Virus record (IMG/VR): IMGVR_UViG_3300030105_002676
Span: 5,414-37,017 of that record
Source of the DNA: a virus
DNA length: 31,604 bases
Direction: 5' to 3' (one strand)
The notes under the pieces were generated by a model. The model was not told where the DNA came from. It did no database searches and saw only the letters and a program-made list of their open reading frames with translations. Shown one piece after another: positions 8,453 through 16,056 of this stretch. A program made the position numbers and the translations under genes. Within the stretch, counting starts at the first letter, position 1, and each line of letters opens with the position of its first letter.

Positions 8453-9844
8453 TTATGCTTTATATATACTATAACGTTTTCTTGGTTTCCATTTATCAAA
8501 TGTAGTATCCATCTGATCGATAAAATTTTGTGACATGGCTGTAGCAGACATCATTGAATCAGTACTCATTACGAATTCATATCCCTTCATACCACACTCA
8601 TCTCTTTTATCCTTACCCATATCATACCATTTTTTGATAGCATCGGCCGCATCATCAAATCTACATCTATCATCCCAAATGTAAGGTGTTGGTATTGAAC
8701 CAGCCAATGATCTATTGGATGGCCATATTGGGTTTACCCACTCACCCCAAGTTAAATCAGGATTATCTTTCCATTTTCTATCATCATGTAATGAATGTAT
8801 TTCATCATAATCACCTGCAGTTAATAGTTTATCATTTAATTTAAAACCACATTGATCTTGTAATCCACCTGTAACATTTACCACAATTGGTGTTCCAGCC
8901 ATTAATGACTCACACGTTCCCAATCCAAACCCCTCATTGGATGCCATATTAATTGTAACGTCTGCCATGTTATATAAACAATTTAATTTGACTGGATCTA
9001 TTTTTTTAGCACTAAAGTATATTTTACATTCAGAAGCTAATCTACTAGCAACGACTGGTAAATCCGTACCATTTTCATCTCTTGGTTGTGTATGCATTAT
9101 AAGAGCACATTTATCAGCTTGTTCTTTCGGTAACATATCACAAAATGTTTTAAATGCCAATACAACATCACCAGGATTCTTACGGCGAATATTTCTGTTA
9201 TTGTAAAATACTATAAATTCAACTTTACTATCTATATTAAGTTGTCTCCTCATCTCCAACATAAGTTTTTGGTCATTATCATCATTGGCTATAGGTTTGA
9301 AGTGAGTATTACTTACACCATGTGGTAAATAAGTACAATCCCAATCTGTTCTCGGCTTTTGTTTTGCAACTTCTTTTACAATAGCTACAGTTTGTTTTGA
9401 TATATTCATTATTAAATCAGAACACTCGTAGAAAAATTCATTGTAATGTGGAGCTGGCCAATCATCCCAAATATTATAATAAAATATAGGAATATTTTGT
9501 CTGATTTCATGTTCCATTTCATATAACCATCCCCAAAATCTTGGATCGGTATAATGTAGGATTGCATCAGGATTTTCTCTTCTCATTACCTCTCTAACTA
9601 CTTCTTGACTACCATATCCATCTGTAGGATATATAGTTAGTGATGCATCCGTTACACCTGTTGTATTAACTGCAGCTTCGTTCATGTTTATAATTTTACC
9701 ATTGTCAGGATGTTTAATTGCACCACCAAGTTGAACCCAATCATAGTGATGTATAGTTCCCATGACAAATTCTTTTGACATCGTTCCAACACCAGATGAC
9801 ATTCTTAGATCATCTGATAATAATAGAATCTTTTTCTTAGCCAT
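8453..9844 (-). CDS. Glycosyltransferase family 4
   Basis: 463 residues with the GT-B layout. MSSGVGTMSKEF near 16-27 is the donor-side glycine loop, FIVFYNNRNIRRKNP begins the C-terminal domain, and NEGFGLGTCESLMAGTPIVV is the EX7E motif. ATG at 9844 overlaps the preceding small gene by 8 bases. The paired GT4 genes open the glycan cassette. Similar pairs occur in large marine myoviruses; here the following formyltransferase, deacetylase and methyltransferase make glycan assembly more likely than simple glucosylation of modified bases. Confidence 0.85.
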   Translation of the reverse strand: MAKKKILLLSDDLRMSSGVGTMSKEFVMGTIHHYDWVQLGGAIKHPDNGKIINMNEAAVNTTGVTDASLTIYPTDGYGSQEVVREVMRRENPDAILHYTDPRFWGWLYEMEHEIRQNIPIFYYNIWDDWPAPHYNEFFYECSDLIMNISKQTVAIVKEVAKQKPRTDWDCTYLPHGVSNTHFKPIANDDNDQKLMLEMRRQLNIDSKVEFIVFYNNRNIRRKNPGDVVLAFKTFCDMLPKEQADKCALIMHTQPRDENGTDLPVVASRLASECKIYFSAKKIDPVKLNCLYNMADVTINMASNEGFGLGTCESLMAGTPIVVNVTGGLQDQCGFKLNDKLLTAGDYDEIHSLHDDRKWKDNPDLTWGEWVNPIWPSNRSLAGSIPTPYIWDDRCRFDDAADAIKKWYDMGKDKRDECGMKGYEFVMSTDSMMSATAMSQNFIDQMDTTFDKWKPRKRYSIYKA

Positions 9845-10070
9845 TTAAAACCTCTTTTTTATTATGTGCTGTACCAAAATACTTTCTTAATACTTGTAAT
9901 TTATCTTCATATTCAGCAATCGAACCTAATTCCTTTTCTATAGTTTCAACGTGATCTGAATGTTCTGCGACCCCTACAGGATTATCTGCTTGTAATAGTA
10001 TGTTAGCACGATGTCTGTCTATGTTTCCAGTTAGATAACTTTCTAATGCTTTGTATAATACTTTTTTCAT
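9837..10070 (-). CDS. Small conserved hypothetical protein
   Basis: 77 residues, mostly helical by composition: an N-terminal KALESYL helix, a VGVAEHSDHVETIEKEL middle segment and a charged DKLQVLRKYFG helix. ATG at 10070 overlaps the stop of the preceding gene as ATGA, and the end overlaps the GT4 start by 8 bases. Similar small helical proteins occur in T4-like phages, but no function is known to me. Confidence 0.6.
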   Translation of the reverse strand: MKKVLYKALESYLTGNIDRHRANILLQADNPVGVAEHSDHVETIEKELGSIAEYEDKLQVLRKYFGTAHNKKEVLNG

Positions 10071-10258
10071 AATCTACTTCCACTCGCCCTTAAATTTGTA
10101 TACTCATGTATTTGTGATTTAAATTCATTATCCAATAGATATAAATCCATTGACCTATTTACCAATTTTTGTAACGTAAATTCATCTGACATTGCATTTA
10201 CCTTAAACTTCTTGTATAAATCTTGTAATATTTTTACTGATGTTAGTTTGTAATTCAT
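10067..10258 (-). CDS. Small protein, possibly a ribbon-helix-helix regulator
   Basis: 63 residues. The N-terminal KLTSVKILQDLYKKFK resembles a beta strand followed by helix, then FTLQKLVNRSMDLYLLD looks like the second helix of a CopG/MetJ-type ribbon-helix-helix fold. A strong ribosome binding site (AAGGGGAG) stands about 7 bases before ATG 10258, and an AT-rich motif repeated elsewhere lies just upstream. It heads the glycan transcription group, so a regulatory role is plausible but unproven. Confidence 0.5.
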   Translation of the reverse strand: MNYKLTSVKILQDLYKKFKVNAMSDEFTLQKLVNRSMDLYLLDNEFKSQIHEYTNLRASGSRL

Positions 10259-10270
10259 TAGAACTCCCCT

Positions 10271-10286
10271 TATATATACATATATA
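10271..10286. repeat. 16-base AT motif, copy 1
   Basis: TATATATACATATATA on the plus strand, exactly repeated at 16798-16813. Both copies lie in short intergenic gaps just upstream of a gene start. A promoter or protein-binding role is possible; in an AT-rich genome chance is also possible. Confidence 0.45.
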
Positions 10287-10294
10287 AATATATA

Positions 10295-10705
10295 CTAATT
10301 TAGTATTCGTGTCATTTTTTTTTCTTTTTCAGCATGTTTGATTGTATCCATTGTTCCTCTTGACTCAACTCCATCAGGAATAAAAGCTATGATCATGTCA
10401 CAATACTTAGCAATCTGTTTGTTTCGTTTAAAATAGTTACTGATATAATATGGTTTACTATAATGGTTAGCCGATAACTTACAATGCATATTATGCTGGT
10501 AATGTGATGGTGGAAATTCCACATACTCCATACCAAATTCAAGACTGTATTTTTTGGCTATATTATCAGCTCCATGTTTTTGACCACCACTAACAATTTC
10601 AACATCATCATGTTTTTGTTTTATTTTAAATAACAAATCTTTTATTTTTCTTTTGTCGGTATATCCTCTACTACCAACTATACCAATTTTAATCTTCGTA
10701 GTCAT
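10295..10705 (-). CDS. SLOG-family protein (DUF2493-like)
   Basis: 136 residues. It begins KIGIVGSRGYTD, the first strand and glycine loop of the SLOG Rossmann-like fold, followed by VSGGQKHGADNIAKKYS and CDMIIAFIPDGVESRGTMDTI, which match the nucleotide-binding GG.xxGAD and the late G..S.GT motifs of DUF2493/YspA-like proteins. SLOG domains bind nucleotides or nucleotide derivatives and are common in phages. It overlaps the upstream gene by 17 bases. A role in nucleotide sensing or processing is inferred. Confidence 0.75.
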   Translation of the reverse strand: MTTKIKIGIVGSRGYTDKRKIKDLLFKIKQKHDDVEIVSGGQKHGADNIAKKYSLEFGMEYVEFPPSHYQHNMHCKLSANHYSKPYYISNYFKRNKQIAKYCDMIIAFIPDGVESRGTMDTIKHAEKEKKMTRILN

Positions 10706-11111
10706 TTCTCTTCTGTCTCTTAGTTGGTCTATCAGTAGTAATGAATTTTACACATTTATATAATTCATCCAAACCATCTAGTATTTTATTATTGTCATTA
10801 TATGAATAACAAAATCTATAATGCCCACTCTTTGGTGTAGAAATTGGTAACACATCAAAAAATACAAATTCATCTGATTCTAATTTATGATTGTGTCTAA
10901 TTTTTGTTTTGAAACTTAATATATCTTCATATCTGATTATGAAATTATTTAAATCTTTTGGAGTAAGTTCATCGTTTTCATACCACAAATGTAATAAAAT
11001 AGTTGCTCTAAAATCTCTATGAGTTTTATTTATCATCTTCATAATAGAGTTTTCGTGTTCTGTATTTATAAAATCTGAAAGTTTTAGTCTTACTGTAATC
11101 TTAGATAACAT
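10689..11111 (-). CDS. Conserved hypothetical protein
   Basis: 140 residues, no recognised motif. The N-terminus is a strand-like KITVRLKLSDF, followed by RDFRATILLHLWYENDELTPKDL and a basic tail RPTKRQKRN that might contact nucleic acid. ATG at 11111 shares one base with the stop of the nuclease gene (TAATG), and its end overlaps the SLOG gene by 17 bases, so it belongs to the same translated unit. Confidence 0.5.
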   Translation of the reverse strand: MLSKITVRLKLSDFINTEHENSIMKMINKTHRDFRATILLHLWYENDELTPKDLNNFIIRYEDILSFKTKIRHNHKLESDEFVFFDVLPISTPKSGHYRFCYSYNDNNKILDGLDELYKCVKFITTDRPTKRQKRNDYED

Positions 11112-11974
11112 TACTTCACTCCCGAATCACAATGTTTAGTTTGATTGAATTCACACCATTTACAATTTTTCTTTGAAGGTCTTTTAATATATGTACGTTC
11201 TGTATTATATTCACCATTATCAAATGACTCATCGACAAACTGATTTAAGTTAGTTATAACTTTATTAACAGATGGTTTACCACTAGCAGGACTAAAGGTT
11301 TGAATTCTTCGCTGTGGAAAATCTAGCCCTTCATACAACTTTCTCTTAACAATAAAATATTCAACATCTATTTTATCCAATGAAATATTCTTTTCAGCTC
11401 CATAAAAATGTTTATACAATAGTAATTGGTCTGTTTTATGTTTATCAGCCTTCTGCCATTTGTTCCACCCCATAGTAGATGTCTTTATATCTATAATCTT
11501 ATATCTATCTCTAAACGTATCATATATTACAACATCCATATAGCCAATAAATTTAATGTCATTGGGTAAATCAAAATTTATAGGAACTTCAATACCAACT
11601 AATTCATAATTCTTCTTACTAAAGTAATTAGCTCTTTTTTTCTTAAACCACTCTAATATTAACAATCCATGTTGATAAAACTCTTCCATATCAGTTTGTT
11701 TACAAAACTCAACACCACCATTTTTTTTCATTATATTAGTGTAATTATGTTTCATTCGGTGTAATAACATTTCTTCCAATGGAAGTGCATCCGCCGTTTT
11801 TACAGTATCCTCGTACATAACTGTAAGATATGTTTGTAAGACCTCATGCATAGAAGTACCAAACATGGTGTGAATACTGTCTGTAAATTCACTTAATTTA
11901 TCAATGTACTTCAACTTCCATTTATATGGACAGGTTACCCATCCATTATATTGACTATAACTTATTCTTTTCAT
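11111..11974 (-). CDS. RecB-like PD-(D/E)XK nuclease with Fe-S cysteine pattern
   Basis: 287 residues from my chosen start. GYMDVVIYD followed by KIIDIKTS gives the D...(D/E)xK active site of the RecB/Cas4/AddB nuclease superfamily, and DQLLLYKHFYG is the conserved Q-L-Y helix. Four cysteines (C15, C271, C274, C282; C-Xn-CX2CX7C) match the iron-sulphur staple of AddB and Cas4. I place the start at ATG 11974, which forms TAATG with the stop of the small gene before it and begins right at the conserved SYSQYNGW segment. An ATG at 12010 in frame would add 12 residues but lacks a ribosome binding site. Probably an exonuclease for recombination or host DNA breakdown. Confidence 0.8.
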   Translation of the reverse strand: MKRISYSQYNGWVTCPYKWKLKYIDKLSEFTDSIHTMFGTSMHEVLQTYLTVMYEDTVKTADALPLEEMLLHRMKHNYTNIMKKNGGVEFCKQTDMEEFYQHGLLILEWFKKKRANYFSKKNYELVGIEVPINFDLPNDIKFIGYMDVVIYDTFRDRYKIIDIKTSTMGWNKWQKADKHKTDQLLLYKHFYGAEKNISLDKIDVEYFIVKRKLYEGLDFPQRRIQTFSPASGKPSVNKVITNLNQFVDESFDNGEYNTERTYIKRPSKKNCKWCEFNQTKHCDSGVK

Positions 11975-12093
11975 TAATCCATCCATTTTTCGTGATTGAT
12001 TAGATGCCATAGTCTATGTGTAAACATTTCCCATAACAAACCAACTAAGGTATCTGATTCATAGACACCAGCTTCACATTCGTATTTATACAC
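11974..12093 (-). CDS. Small 39-residue protein, GTG start
   Basis: This reading frame fills the apparent 82-base gap between the Nmad1 gene and the nuclease. GTG at 12093 shares its G with the upstream stop (TAGTG), and its own TAA shares a base with ATG 11974 of the nuclease (TAATG). The product begins MYKYECEAGVYESD and ends HLINHEKWMD, with three tryptophans and one cysteine, a composition typical of a small folded protein rather than chance reading. Both junctions show the coupling used by its neighbours. Function unknown. Confidence 0.65.
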   Translation of the reverse strand: MYKYECEAGVYESDTLVGLLWEMFTHRLWHLINHEKWMD

Positions 12094-12560
12094 TACTTAC
12101 CCCACTTACCATTCTTTACTATCGTAGCCATTATACCATAGTTACTGACATCTAAGTAAGCATCTTCCATTGGCTCACCAGCTACTGCATTATCTCTTTT
12201 ACTCATCAGTAAAGTCTTTAATCTCTGTATCTTATCATTCATTCTAAACCAAAGGCCCGTAAGTGATAAATGTATTTCGTCTTCAGTTTGTAATTGTGTA
12301 CCTACTGATATATTGCCTGGGCCATAATCATGTTGTTTGTGACAAAACAATTCATATTGTTCTCTTTGTAATCTAAGAAACTCGGTGGTCATCTCAGGCC
12401 ATTCTTGTTCCATCAATGTAACTATATCACCATTGACGCCTGTTGAATAAGAATTTACTTCGTGTTTATTCTTTGTTGACGTATTTTTAGTATCCTTTAT
12501 AATTTTTACTTTATTCATTTTAAAACCTCTTTTCAAATCCAAAAGACTTACATTGGACAT
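12093..12560 (-). CDS. DUF1599 / nucleotide-modification-associated domain 1 protein
   Basis: 155 residues. The core has KQHDYGPGNIS, LWFRMNDKIQRLKTLL and EDAYLDVSNYGIMATI, which match the HDYG..N, R.nDKi.RL and ED...D..NY pattern of DUF1599/Nmad1 proteins, a helical family tied by genomic context to nucleotide and DNA modification in phages. Two starts are possible: ATG 12560 with AGGAGA seven bases upstream, directly behind the promoter at 12586-12615, or ATG 12518 with GAGG upstream. I chose 12560 because of the better site. First gene of its transcription unit, so early expression is likely. Confidence 0.75.
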   Translation of the reverse strand: MSNVSLLDLKRGFKMNKVKIIKDTKNTSTKNKHEVNSYSTGVNGDIVTLMEQEWPEMTTEFLRLQREQYELFCHKQHDYGPGNISVGTQLQTEDEIHLSLTGLWFRMNDKIQRLKTLLMSKRDNAVAGEPMEDAYLDVSNYGIMATIVKNGKWGK

Positions 12561-12585
12561 TTATATTCTCCTATTTCGATGGTTA

Positions 12586-12615
12586 AATATACACATAAAA
12601 TTGCATATAAGTCAA
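12586..12615 (-). promoter_or_regulatory. Sigma70-like promoter, copy 1
   Basis: On the minus strand: TTGACT at 12615-12610, an 18-base spacer, then TATATT at 12591-12586. It sits about 25 bases before the ATG of the Nmad1 gene. The -35 box is preceded by an A-rich tract, and 17 bases across and upstream of the -35 box are identical to the promoter before DNA polymerase. Confidence 0.75.
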
Positions 12616-12623
12616 GTACTTTT

Positions 12624-13133
12624 TTATAAATTTCCACCAGGTGAACTACCTACAACATTGAGTCCAGCTTTATGTATCAACTTCTCGTCAACACCCCATT
12701 TTCTACAAAGTTCACCTAACTCAAGCATACCACCTTCAGTTAACATTAATATGTCAACATAGTCTCTAGCTTCTTTTCTACTAATCTGTTCATGATTTCT
12801 TACTATATTAATCAACCAATTTGGATAATCCATATCATTTTTTCCCTTTGTATATTTTAACCACCTTTTACTTTTTGGTAAAATATTTGTGTATACTTTA
12901 TACAACTCTTTTGGTTGTAATTTATACTTTTGTACTTCATTTACAAGCTCTATCCAATCAGGTTTCATAGATAAGAATCTATTGACCATATAATTAGACC
13001 AAGACTTCTTATCTTCTTTTGAAATATCTTCCCAATAATTAGGATTTTGAACCTTTGTTATTTGGGTTATATGATCAAATAGACTTTTTTTCTTTACTAC
13101 CTTACTTTTTTTCTTTACCACCTTACCCGACAT
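12624..13133 (-). CDS. 62: Clamp-loader small subunit, gp62-like
   Basis: 169 residues. SLFDHITQITK, WSNYMVNRFLSMKPDWIELVNEVQKY, LPKSKRWLKYTKGK and YPNWLINIVRNHEQISRKEARDYVDIL follow the order seen in T4-like gp62 proteins. The subunit joins four gp44 ATPases to open the gp45 clamp and load it on DNA. The position fits: gp44 is three genes upstream and gp45 further on. The N-terminus carries a lysine-rich extension from a tandem 21-base duplication. The ATG at 13133 overlaps the preceding gene by 11 bases. Family call rests on pattern and context, since gp62 diverges fast. Confidence 0.78.
   Translation of the reverse strand: MSGKVVKKKSKVVKKKSLFDHITQITKVQNPNYWEDISKEDKKSWSNYMVNRFLSMKPDWIELVNEVQKYKLQPKELYKVYTNILPKSKRWLKYTKGKNDMDYPNWLINIVRNHEQISRKEARDYVDILMLTEGGMLELGELCRKWGVDEKLIHKAGLNVVGSSPGGNL
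13084..13125 (-). repeat. Tandem 21-base duplication in the gp62 gene
   Basis: Two adjacent 21-base units, 13084-13104 and 13105-13125, differ at one base (13098 versus 13119). They encode two VVKKKSK heptads at the gp62 N-terminus, and the second unit also overlaps the stop of the preceding zinc-ribbon gene. Confidence 0.85.
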
Positions 13134-13359
13134 CAGGCATCATACTCTTTGGTACTGTACCACAATTACCACAACTGTATACCTGTATTGGCATCATAGT
13201 TTCTTTTCCATTCGGTGAAACAATTGGTGATATTCTTCTTATAAAAAAAGATTGTATGAAAGAATAATTACCACATTCCTCACATTTTACCGATTCAGTA
13301 TCATTTATGTTTATTTGTTTTTGTGGTTGTTTTATTGGTTTCAATGGCTTAGTGCTCAT
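13123..13359 (-). CDS. Small zinc-ribbon protein
   Basis: 78 residues. VKCEECGNYSF and YSCGNCGTVPK give a two-knuckle zinc ribbon (CxxC twice, about 36 residues apart). The N-terminus is proline- and lysine-rich and likely flexible. The gene lies between DUF4494 and gp62 in the replication group with 11-base overlaps at both ends, a position that suggests a replication or transcription accessory; I know of no demonstrated function. Confidence 0.65.
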   Translation of the reverse strand: MSTKPLKPIKQPQKQININDTESVKCEECGNYSFIQSFFIRRISPIVSPNGKETMMPIQVYSCGNCGTVPKSMMPDVG

Positions 13360-13561
13360 TCACTACCTCTACTATCCTTGACTCCTTTACAAGTTTTACT
13401 TCAAATGTATAAGGACTATCTTTTAGATATTTATTTATTTTTGTTTCAGCTACACTAACTGCGTCACAATCAACAAGATAATATCTCCGCACTCTTTTTT
13501 CTTTTGTACCATTTTTTGTCTGAATTTCTTCGACAAACATAACTTGAACTTCGTAATACAT
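13349..13561 (-). CDS. DUF4494 protein
   Basis: 70 residues. The order YYEVQVMFVEEI, KRVRRYYLVDCDAVSVAETKINKYLK and FEVKLVKESRIVEVV matches DUF4494, a small alpha/beta family found mainly in Bacteroidota genomes and their phages. AGGAG lies about seven bases before ATG 13561. Function is unknown; its occurrence supports an FCB-group host. It stands between the two clamp-loader subunit genes. Confidence 0.7.
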   Translation of the reverse strand: MYYEVQVMFVEEIQTKNGTKEKRVRRYYLVDCDAVSVAETKINKYLKDSPYTFEVKLVKESRIVEVVNEH

Positions 13562-13569
13562 TCGTACTC

Positions 13570-14496
13570 CTATTTTATTATTGTTAGTAATTCTATTAAC
13601 ATAGCCATAGCATTGATTTCTTTATCAACTACTTGACCATCTGATAACTCATACCTAGCTATCACTAAAATACACTCTGCTAGGTGACCTGCACCCCAAT
13701 CATCAACTTCATCATATAATAATCTGAACAAATCGTTAAAGTCTGTAATCTTATTATCTAATAATAACTGTCTGATACTTTGAAATGCATCTTTTTTGTT
13801 TTGTGTTTTTAAAATCTTTAGTAGTTTTAATTTGTAGTCATTTTGTATTATACTCGTAGTGTCCAATTTAAGTTTACCATTAACCACATTTCTTTGAGCA
13901 GCGTTCAAAACTCTACGAATATCAGGATATCCACTATCTATTAATATCTTCAAATCATCCATCTCATGAATTACATTTTCACTTATAAGGATATCGTGGA
14001 TGTGTTTTGCAACTTCACCCTTTGATGGTGGAACAATTTGAAATGATTGACATCTTGATTGTATTGGATCGATAATCCTTTCCACAAAATTACAAGTTAA
14101 GATGAACCTACAATGTTTACTAAATGTTTCCATTAAGTTACGAAGTGCAGCCTGGGCATTAGGGGAAATGTAATCACACTCATCTAAGATGACTACCTTC
14201 ATGTCCTTAAACCCCACAGTAGATGCAAAGTTCTTAATATTAATTCTAACGTTATCAACACCAGTTTCATCAGAAGCATTAATGTATATATGATCACATT
14301 CTATATTCTTAACAAGTAATTTAGCTAATGTTGTTTTACCAGTTCCAGCCTTACCATATAATAAAAGATGTGGTAAGTCTCCACTTTCCAAGTAAGCTTT
14401 GACTTTATCTCTTAAATGGTCATTTCCAATGTAAGTATCCATTGTACTAGGTCGATACTTTTCTACCCATAGTGTGTGTGATTTATTATTTATCAT
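13570..14496 (-). CDS. 44: Clamp-loader large subunit, gp44-like AAA+ ATPase
   Basis: 308 residues. Walker A is GKAGTGKTT (48-56), Walker B is VVILDECD (101-108, DECx form), and the arginine finger is in QSRC (146-149). WVEKYRP at the N-terminus is the signature of RFC small subunits and gp44. Four copies with gp62 load the gp45 clamp at primer ends using ATP. Length is close to T4 gp44 (319). The start overlaps the end of the denV gene by 11 bases, so clamp, repair and loader genes are translated together. Confidence 0.93.
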   Translation of the reverse strand: MINNKSHTLWVEKYRPSTMDTYIGNDHLRDKVKAYLESGDLPHLLLYGKAGTGKTTLAKLLVKNIECDHIYINASDETGVDNVRINIKNFASTVGFKDMKVVILDECDYISPNAQAALRNLMETFSKHCRFILTCNFVERIIDPIQSRCQSFQIVPPSKGEVAKHIHDILISENVIHEMDDLKILIDSGYPDIRRVLNAAQRNVVNGKLKLDTTSIIQNDYKLKLLKILKTQNKKDAFQSIRQLLLDNKITDFNDLFRLLYDEVDDWGAGHLAECILVIARYELSDGQVVDKEINAMAMLIELLTIIK

Positions 14497-14893
14497 TTGT
14501 TGTTAACCTATACCAATTTGGTTTTTGACTAATTCGTTCTTCTATTCGTTTTCTTACTATTTTTTGATCTTCAATAGTTGGCATCCAATCATTATACAAT
14601 CCATCGGGCCATTGATCTCTCTTGAAAACCCTTGTGTCGTCTGGTTTCATACCTCGGTCAATCATCTCTCCACGTAAAGCATCATATCTTTTAGATAGAT
14701 ATTTACCCTTATCATAAAAAAACATGACATGGCCTTTATTAAGTGTAAACTTATTAGGTATTCTATTGACATCCCAATTTGGAGATTTTAAACTTCTCTG
14801 TAACGATGAACCCACCATAAATAACTCTCTATACTCAGCTACTAGATGTTGATCTGTTAGTTCCGATGGGTTGATTATGTTTATTCTAGTCAT
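14486..14893 (-). CDS. denV: Pyrimidine-dimer DNA glycosylase (T4 endonuclease V type)
   Basis: 135 residues, nearly the T4 DenV length of 138. The N-terminus MTRINIINPSELTDQHLVAEYREL carries the catalytic T2 (its alpha-amine after Met removal) and E23; R3, R22 and the later KGHVMFFYDK and RPxWY-like QKPNWYRL segments are also conserved. The enzyme cleaves the 5' glycosyl bond at cyclobutane pyrimidine dimers and nicks the abasic site, starting repair of ultraviolet damage. ATG 14893 overlaps the methyltransferase stop as ATGA. This suits a phage of sunlit water. Confidence 0.93.
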   Translation of the reverse strand: MTRINIINPSELTDQHLVAEYRELFMVGSSLQRSLKSPNWDVNRIPNKFTLNKGHVMFFYDKGKYLSKRYDALRGEMIDRGMKPDDTRVFKRDQWPDGLYNDWMPTIEDQKIVRKRIEERISQKPNWYRLTTNDK

Positions 14894-16056
14894 TTAGTAT
14901 CCCAAAACTTACTAGCTTTATCTCGTGTTTTCTTTTCAACTATCTTAGGTTTCAATCTCTTTACAGAAATCTCTTCATAGTCTGAATTCAATTCAATACC
15001 AACCCAATCTTTATCTTGACTCATTGCTACTTGAGCTGTTGTACCACTACCAAAGAAAGGATCAAGTACAATACCAGGTTCAAACTCTGAATCATCTCTT
15101 CCATCTTGATATCCTTTATCATGATATGTTGTAACCTTATCTTGATTTTTTTCTATAACTCGTTCTCTTGGTTTACCAGTTTTCTTATCAACAAATTCAG
15201 GACAACTAGCATCAATAGGACTTTCTATCAAATCTACTGGATAGACAGCAAAGTGAGCATCTTTAAATGAAGCAGTGTTTATATGCCATACTGTTCTTTT
15301 ATTTCTTTGTAATGAATCTTTCGTTTCTTCAATCTGTTGTTTGAAATAATACTTAGGATTCTTTGTAAAGAAAAACATCTTTTCAAAATCAACTGTATAT
15401 CTATCTTGTACTGAAGCTGGTAGACAACTAGGTTTATGCCATATTATTTCATTTCTCAATATCCACCCACGATTGGTCATCTCAATACCAAATCTACTTG
15501 GTATCTGAACCAATGACTTTGCTTTGTAAGCCGAACCATAGTTTTTCTTGTGTTTGAAATTATAGTTATACTTAAATGTCTTGATACCTGTTTTTCCACT
15601 TTGATCTTGTTGACCAGGATTTCTACAATAAGAGTCTCCGAGATTTACATAACAACTACCATGTGGTCTTAACACTCGTTTAATCTCATCAAATATATCA
15701 CATAGATTACTGATGAACATTTCGGGTGTGGGTTCTAATCCCAACTCACCCTTCCAAGCTCCACACTTACCACAAGTCTTATCTTCAACTTCCCAATTCA
15801 ATATGGTAGCATTCTTTTGATGGGGTAAAGCATTATCTTTTTCACCCCAACTACCACTATGTAACTTTCTAGTTGATGATTTAAAGTCATGTTCACATTC
15901 ATCATCTCCACCCCAAATCTGACCTTCTGTTCCATAATCACGAAGGCCCCAATAAGGCGGAGATGTTATACACATATCTATTGATTCATCAGGAAATGTC
16001 TTTAAGACATCTAAGGAATTACCAGAATAGACTTTGTTTTTTTCCAAACTAGTCAT
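14890..16056 (-). CDS. DNA methyltransferase, beta-class, SPPY motif
   Basis: 388 residues. Motif IV TSPPYWGLRDYG comes first (31-42) and the SAM-binding motif I, LDPFFGSGTT, near residue 333, the beta-class order. SPPY points to N4-cytosine or N6-adenine methylation. Between them lies a cysteine insert (CEHDF, then CGKCGAW) that probably binds zinc. No restriction endonuclease gene is near, so it is an orphan enzyme that may protect phage DNA from host restriction or mark it. Recognition site cannot be read from sequence. The start overlaps the clamp gene by 8 bases. Confidence 0.9.
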   Translation of the reverse strand: MTSLEKNKVYSGNSLDVLKTFPDESIDMCITSPPYWGLRDYGTEGQIWGGDDECEHDFKSSTRKLHSGSWGEKDNALPHQKNATILNWEVEDKTCGKCGAWKGELGLEPTPEMFISNLCDIFDEIKRVLRPHGSCYVNLGDSYCRNPGQQDQSGKTGIKTFKYNYNFKHKKNYGSAYKAKSLVQIPSRFGIEMTNRGWILRNEIIWHKPSCLPASVQDRYTVDFEKMFFFTKNPKYYFKQQIEETKDSLQRNKRTVWHINTASFKDAHFAVYPVDLIESPIDASCPEFVDKKTGKPRERVIEKNQDKVTTYHDKGYQDGRDDSEFEPGIVLDPFFGSGTTAQVAMSQDKDWVGIELNSDYEEISVKRLKPKIVEKKTRDKASKFWDTK

